A stretch of 63,547 bases of DNA from CAZQRP01 sp964596125 (GTDB taxonomy: Bacteria > Chloroflexota > Dehalococcoidia > GIF9 > UBA5629). Below, in pieces: positions 60,598-63,547 of the stretch. The notes under the pieces are model-generated. The model saw nothing but the letters and a program-made list of their open reading frames with translations. It was not told the DNA's origin and ran no database searches. Where the stretch lies: positions 1-63,547 of the forward strand of contig CAZQRP010000019.1 in the NCBI GenBank assembly GCA_964596125.1. Direction: 5' to 3'. Position numbers and translations under genes: made by a program. Position 1 is the first letter of the stretch. The number at the start of each line of letters is the position of its first letter.

Positions 60598-61653
60598 GTG
60601 CAGCAACTTTTCCCATGCCATAATTGTGGTGCTCCAAACTATCTAGGTCAAGCATTCTGCTCGAATTGCGGTGTCAGGCTTCAGTATTCTTGTCCCTATT
60701 GTAATGCTTTTGTTTACTCGACATTTCAAGTGTGTCCATATTGCCAGGGAAGATTATCATGGGGCTGGAAAACAGAGCAACCGCAGGTAAGGCAGGAAAA
60801 ATATGCTCCACCAAAAGCTAAGCGGTCATCAGGAAAAATTCTGCTGGTTACGCTCGTAGTCATTATGCTCGGCGTTGGTGGATTTGCTTTCTGGCAGTCT
60901 GGCTCGGAGACAGATGGCATACCGCCGACGATTTCAAATATACAGGTTTCGTCCAAGACTGATACAAGTGTTGTTATTAACTGGGTAACAGACGAGATTT
61001 CTACCAGCCAGGTATTGCTGTGTGACCCTGGGGATACCTGCACCTGGACGGACCCTGATGATAATCTGGTGAAGAACCATTCAATAACTATAAAAAAACT
61101 GATTCCAGGTACAATGTATCATTTTACGGTAAAGTCGGTCGATCCCAGTGGAAATGAAGCCATTTCTGGTAGTGAGAACACTTTTCTAACTAACAAAGAA
61201 GGTACCATTACGCCACCCACCATCCCGACGGGCATCGAGGTTGGGGAGCAGGCTCCCGACTTCACACTAATAAATCTTGCTAATGAAAGCGTGCGTTTAA
61301 GCGATTTTCGGGGCAAGATAGTCATGCTTAATTTCTGGTCAACCACCTGCGGACCCTGTGCCGAGGAAATGCCGTACATACAGTCAGTGTTTGATAATAC
61401 TGCATATGATGTGGTTATACTTACCGTGAATACTGAGGATGATCATGCGGTAGCGCAGTCATGGATGGATACCAAGGGCTATACTTTCCCGGTACTTCTT
61501 GATTCAACGGGACAGGTTGGCGATGAATATGAGGCCAGTACTATCCCCAAGACTTTCTTTATCGATACTGAGGGCACTATAGTACATTCCGAGGTTGGAC
61601 GTTTTCACAGTATAAGCGAGATAACGGCAATACTTGACTCTCTTAAATCATGA
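60598..61653 (+). CDS. Zinc-ribbon membrane protein with Fn3 and TlpA-like thioredoxin domain
   Basis: 351 residues. Double zinc ribbon (C7/C10/C21/C24, C32/C35/C46/C49), transmembrane helix (about 81-99), a fibronectin-type-3-like domain (about 108-197) and a TlpA/redoxin domain (about 215-351) with WSTTCGPCAEEMPY (C251, C254) and the cis-Pro in STIPKTFF. The redox domain should face outside. Likely a thiol oxidoreductase for surface or cytochrome proteins. The start is GTG. The zinc-ribbon spacing equals that in the protein at 15932. Confidence 0.85.
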   Translation: MQQLFPCHNCGAPNYLGQAFCSNCGVRLQYSCPYCNAFVYSTFQVCPYCQGRLSWGWKTEQPQVRQEKYAPPKAKRSSGKILLVTLVVIMLGVGGFAFWQSGSETDGIPPTISNIQVSSKTDTSVVINWVTDEISTSQVLLCDPGDTCTWTDPDDNLVKNHSITIKKLIPGTMYHFTVKSVDPSGNEAISGSENTFLTNKEGTITPPTIPTGIEVGEQAPDFTLINLANESVRLSDFRGKIVMLNFWSTTCGPCAEEMPYIQSVFDNTAYDVVILTVNTEDDHAVAQSWMDTKGYTFPVLLDSTGQVGDEYEASTIPKTFFIDTEGTIVHSEVGRFHSISEITAILDSLKS

Positions 61654-61746
61654 TCTATCATAGCTGCCCCACAGATTTAATGACGTCATCTACAAGTGTT
61701 GTTTGTCTGGCTTATACTGTATGAGACTGTATACTGTTACTGAGAC

Positions 61747-63420
61747 TTATTGAACTATTTTAGCATCTACCCAGGTTGCCCAGTCCTGCAATGGCTCTCC
61801 ATTGGCACTTACTCGCAGGCTGAAGTCAATGTTCTTACCGAAGTAAGCAGGCGGTATCGGTACAGCTATGGCTTTAATTCTATAATCATAGATATCCTCA
61901 ACACCGTGAACCAGAGTATCCCACTCACTTTCGCCATCCGATCGAATGTACACCCAGAATTTGACGTCCCCGGCACTGGCGCCCTCCAGGAGTCCCACCA
62001 GACCATAGAAGTAATACCCGGGCTTTACTTCGAGGTCTATATCATAGTCTCCGATAATCCAACCACCATAGGTCCAGCGCGGATGAGTTTCTAATAACCT
62101 TCTGGGATCTGTGAAGTCCTCCAGCCTTTTATCGGTCCGGTAGAGTGCAAAGCCTCTGTCGTCATCGATACTGCCACCGAAAGTCAAACTTTCGTATGGA
62201 TATCCACTTCCCCATCTGGCACTGACGGCATTGTCTACAAAATCGTAGCGTACCTTAACCGGAAAGGGTACCTGATTTACATTATTGACTTCGTTACTTT
62301 CGACAACATTATTATCAGCATCAAGTACGATTTTTATTATGTTTGTAGCAGGATTATAGAGCCAGCCAGTTACCTGCTTTATTTCAGAGGCTCCGGCGGC
62401 CAGTGGGCCGACAGAATCTAAAGCTTTATAAACACCATTTGCGTACAGCCTGGTAGTGCTTGAAGGAGCGCCGTTAGTACCCTTGTTTTCAATAGTGTAT
62501 GCTATTTTGATGCCGACAGCCGTCTCAATTTTACGTATATCCGTGATGACCAGGTCCGGTTTTCCGGAAGTAGGTTCTGTGGTAACCAGTACTTGAGTTG
62601 AAACCGTGACTATTCCAATGTAGTTATAGGCTGTTATTGTATATGTGGTGGTGATGTCAGGTGATATCGATATATTTCCAATCGGATCAATGGTGCCTAT
62701 TCCAGGCTCAATCGTTATGAATTCAGCATTGGAGACGTTCCAGGTTAATAATGCCGAATTGCCGGCAGTAATAGTACCGGGATCAGCGGCAAAACTATTA
62801 ATAACCGGCAATCCGACTTTTTGGGGAACGACTATCACCGTAGCTGTGGAACTTGTGCTGGAACTCTCGTTTGTGGCGGTTAAAGTATATGAGGTGCTGA
62901 TCGTTGGTGATACTTCTCTATTTCCCGTTAGTGCGACATTGCCTATTCCCTGGTTGATATGTACTGTTGTGGCTTCGGATACGTACCAGCTAAGGTTTGT
63001 AGAACCGCCAAGGCCAATCCTTACAGGAGTGGCGTGAAAGAAGTCTATGACTGGTGGCGGAACGGTTTTTTTCGCGACGACAACACTTTGAACCCCTTCA
63101 GACCAGGCCCCCTCATTGTCCTGGACTCTAAAATAAATACTATGCTCACCCTCTGATAATGTTGAGGTTTCGAAACTGGGCATAACACTTAAGTCCCCAT
63201 CCAGACTCGATTGCCATTGATAGGCTGTTACCGTTCCGTCACTGTCTGTACCGTGACCGGCGAACATTACGGTATCCCCGACAAAGAACTCAGTCGGTGA
63301 TATTGAATCTATGTGAGCAATCGGCGGCTGGTTCGAAGGCGTTGTAATTAGTGGACTTTCGGTTGTGCAGCCCGCGGCGAGCATTACTAACCATAGAGCG
63401 GAAAAGACCAGTTTTTTCAC
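61747..63420 (-). CDS. Multi-domain Ig-like/CARDB lipoprotein
   Basis: 557 residues. Signal peptide with lipobox LAAGC (C18). First a PKD-like domain (PPIAHIDSISPTEFFVGDTVMFAG...), then two Ig-like modules (about 117-200 and 205-285) of the VINSF...LTWNVSNAEFITIEPGIG...TTTYTITAYN type, a CARDB-like domain (PDLVITDIRKI...NVVESNEVNN) and a C-terminal jelly-roll-like domain of unknown function. Related modules occur in the lipoproteins at 17621 and 34414. Probably an adhesin or matrix-binding protein. Confidence 0.82.
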   Translation of the reverse strand: MKKLVFSALWLVMLAAGCTTESPLITTPSNQPPIAHIDSISPTEFFVGDTVMFAGHGTDSDGTVTAYQWQSSLDGDLSVMPSFETSTLSEGEHSIYFRVQDNEGAWSEGVQSVVVAKKTVPPPVIDFFHATPVRIGLGGSTNLSWYVSEATTVHINQGIGNVALTGNREVSPTISTSYTLTATNESSSTSSTATVIVVPQKVGLPVINSFAADPGTITAGNSALLTWNVSNAEFITIEPGIGTIDPIGNISISPDITTTYTITAYNYIGIVTVSTQVLVTTEPTSGKPDLVITDIRKIETAVGIKIAYTIENKGTNGAPSSTTRLYANGVYKALDSVGPLAAGASEIKQVTGWLYNPATNIIKIVLDADNNVVESNEVNNVNQVPFPVKVRYDFVDNAVSARWGSGYPYESLTFGGSIDDDRGFALYRTDKRLEDFTDPRRLLETHPRWTYGGWIIGDYDIDLEVKPGYYFYGLVGLLEGASAGDVKFWVYIRSDGESEWDTLVHGVEDIYDYRIKAIAVPIPPAYFGKNIDFSLRVSANGEPLQDWATWVDAKIVQ

Positions 63421-63547
63421 TTCTTCACATCTCGACCATGACTAGAATTACTTAGAATCTACTAGCACGCTATGCTTTTGTCAATCAGTGCACTATGAGC
63501 TAGTTCAGATAGATCACGGACACTTATAATAGTGTCTTATGAAGATA

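Overview
The window (63.5 kb) looks like a chromosomal segment of a non-cultured, anaerobic Dehalococcoidia-like Chloroflexota. This placement is an inference from gene content. The supporting genes are a formyl-tetrahydrofolate synthetase and FolD pair (methyl branch of the Wood-Ljungdahl pathway), a split ADP-forming acyl-CoA synthetase, a free B12-binding methylmalonyl-CoA mutase subunit, a molybdo/tungsto-pterin oxidoreductase, a tungstate ABC transporter, UPF0182, and frequent TTG/GTG starts. No rRNA gene and no CRISPR array were seen.

Layout. 0-13.2 kb is core metabolism: molybdopterin enzyme, queA, DUF2905, ADP-forming CoA ligase alpha chain, fhs and folD on the minus strand; surE, a thiolase, an SDR, a histidine phosphatase and argC on the plus strand. 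13.2-15.8 kb is a small decayed genomic island in the 3' end of tRNA-Glu. It is bounded by a 51/50-bp direct repeat and carries an MFS transporter and a broken tyrosine-recombinase gene. 15.9-20.8 kb encodes surface or membrane proteins (zinc-ribbon membrane-anchored enzymes, Ig-like/CARDB lipoprotein). 20.8-24.5 kb returns to housekeeping genes (rimI, thiamine-binding protein, pyrD, B12-binding subunit, CoA-ligase beta chain). 24.6-25.4 kb holds tRNA-Ala followed by two exact 320-bp tandem units. Each unit has a copy of the tRNA 3' end, a GIY-YIG nuclease gene and a hairpin, and a displaced tRNA 3' end closes the array. 25.5-34.4 kb has an MBL hydrolase, UPF0182 and a GntR-like regulator leading into tupABC-like tungstate uptake genes. 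36-42.4 kb is a LIV-type ABC transporter operon that ends in an acyl-CoA synthetase. 42.7-47 kb mixes intact genes (flavoprotein, DUF502, nitroreductase) with gene fragments and a MITE-like element.

47.0-48.3 kb holds an acidic coiled-coil protein and six tRNAs (Arg, Trp, Leu, Gly, Cys, Leu). 48.4-56.2 kb is an accessory block with defence-like content: an excisionase-type HTH protein, membrane protein plus ComEC-like MBL pair, a DUF5343-like/HEPN pair, an HNH-DGQHR fusion protein, and several small or broken membrane proteins. 57-61 kb has a histidine kinase, a receiver protein and a receiver-GGDEF protein, then a zinc-ribbon/Fn3/thioredoxin protein. A multi-domain Ig-like lipoprotein ends the window.

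The most novel-looking items are the tRNA-nested GIY-YIG tandem unit at tRNA-Ala (24.7-25.4 kb) and the uncharacterised defence-like gene set at 49.5-54.2 kb. All functional calls come from reading the sequence and from recalled family motifs; no database search was run.
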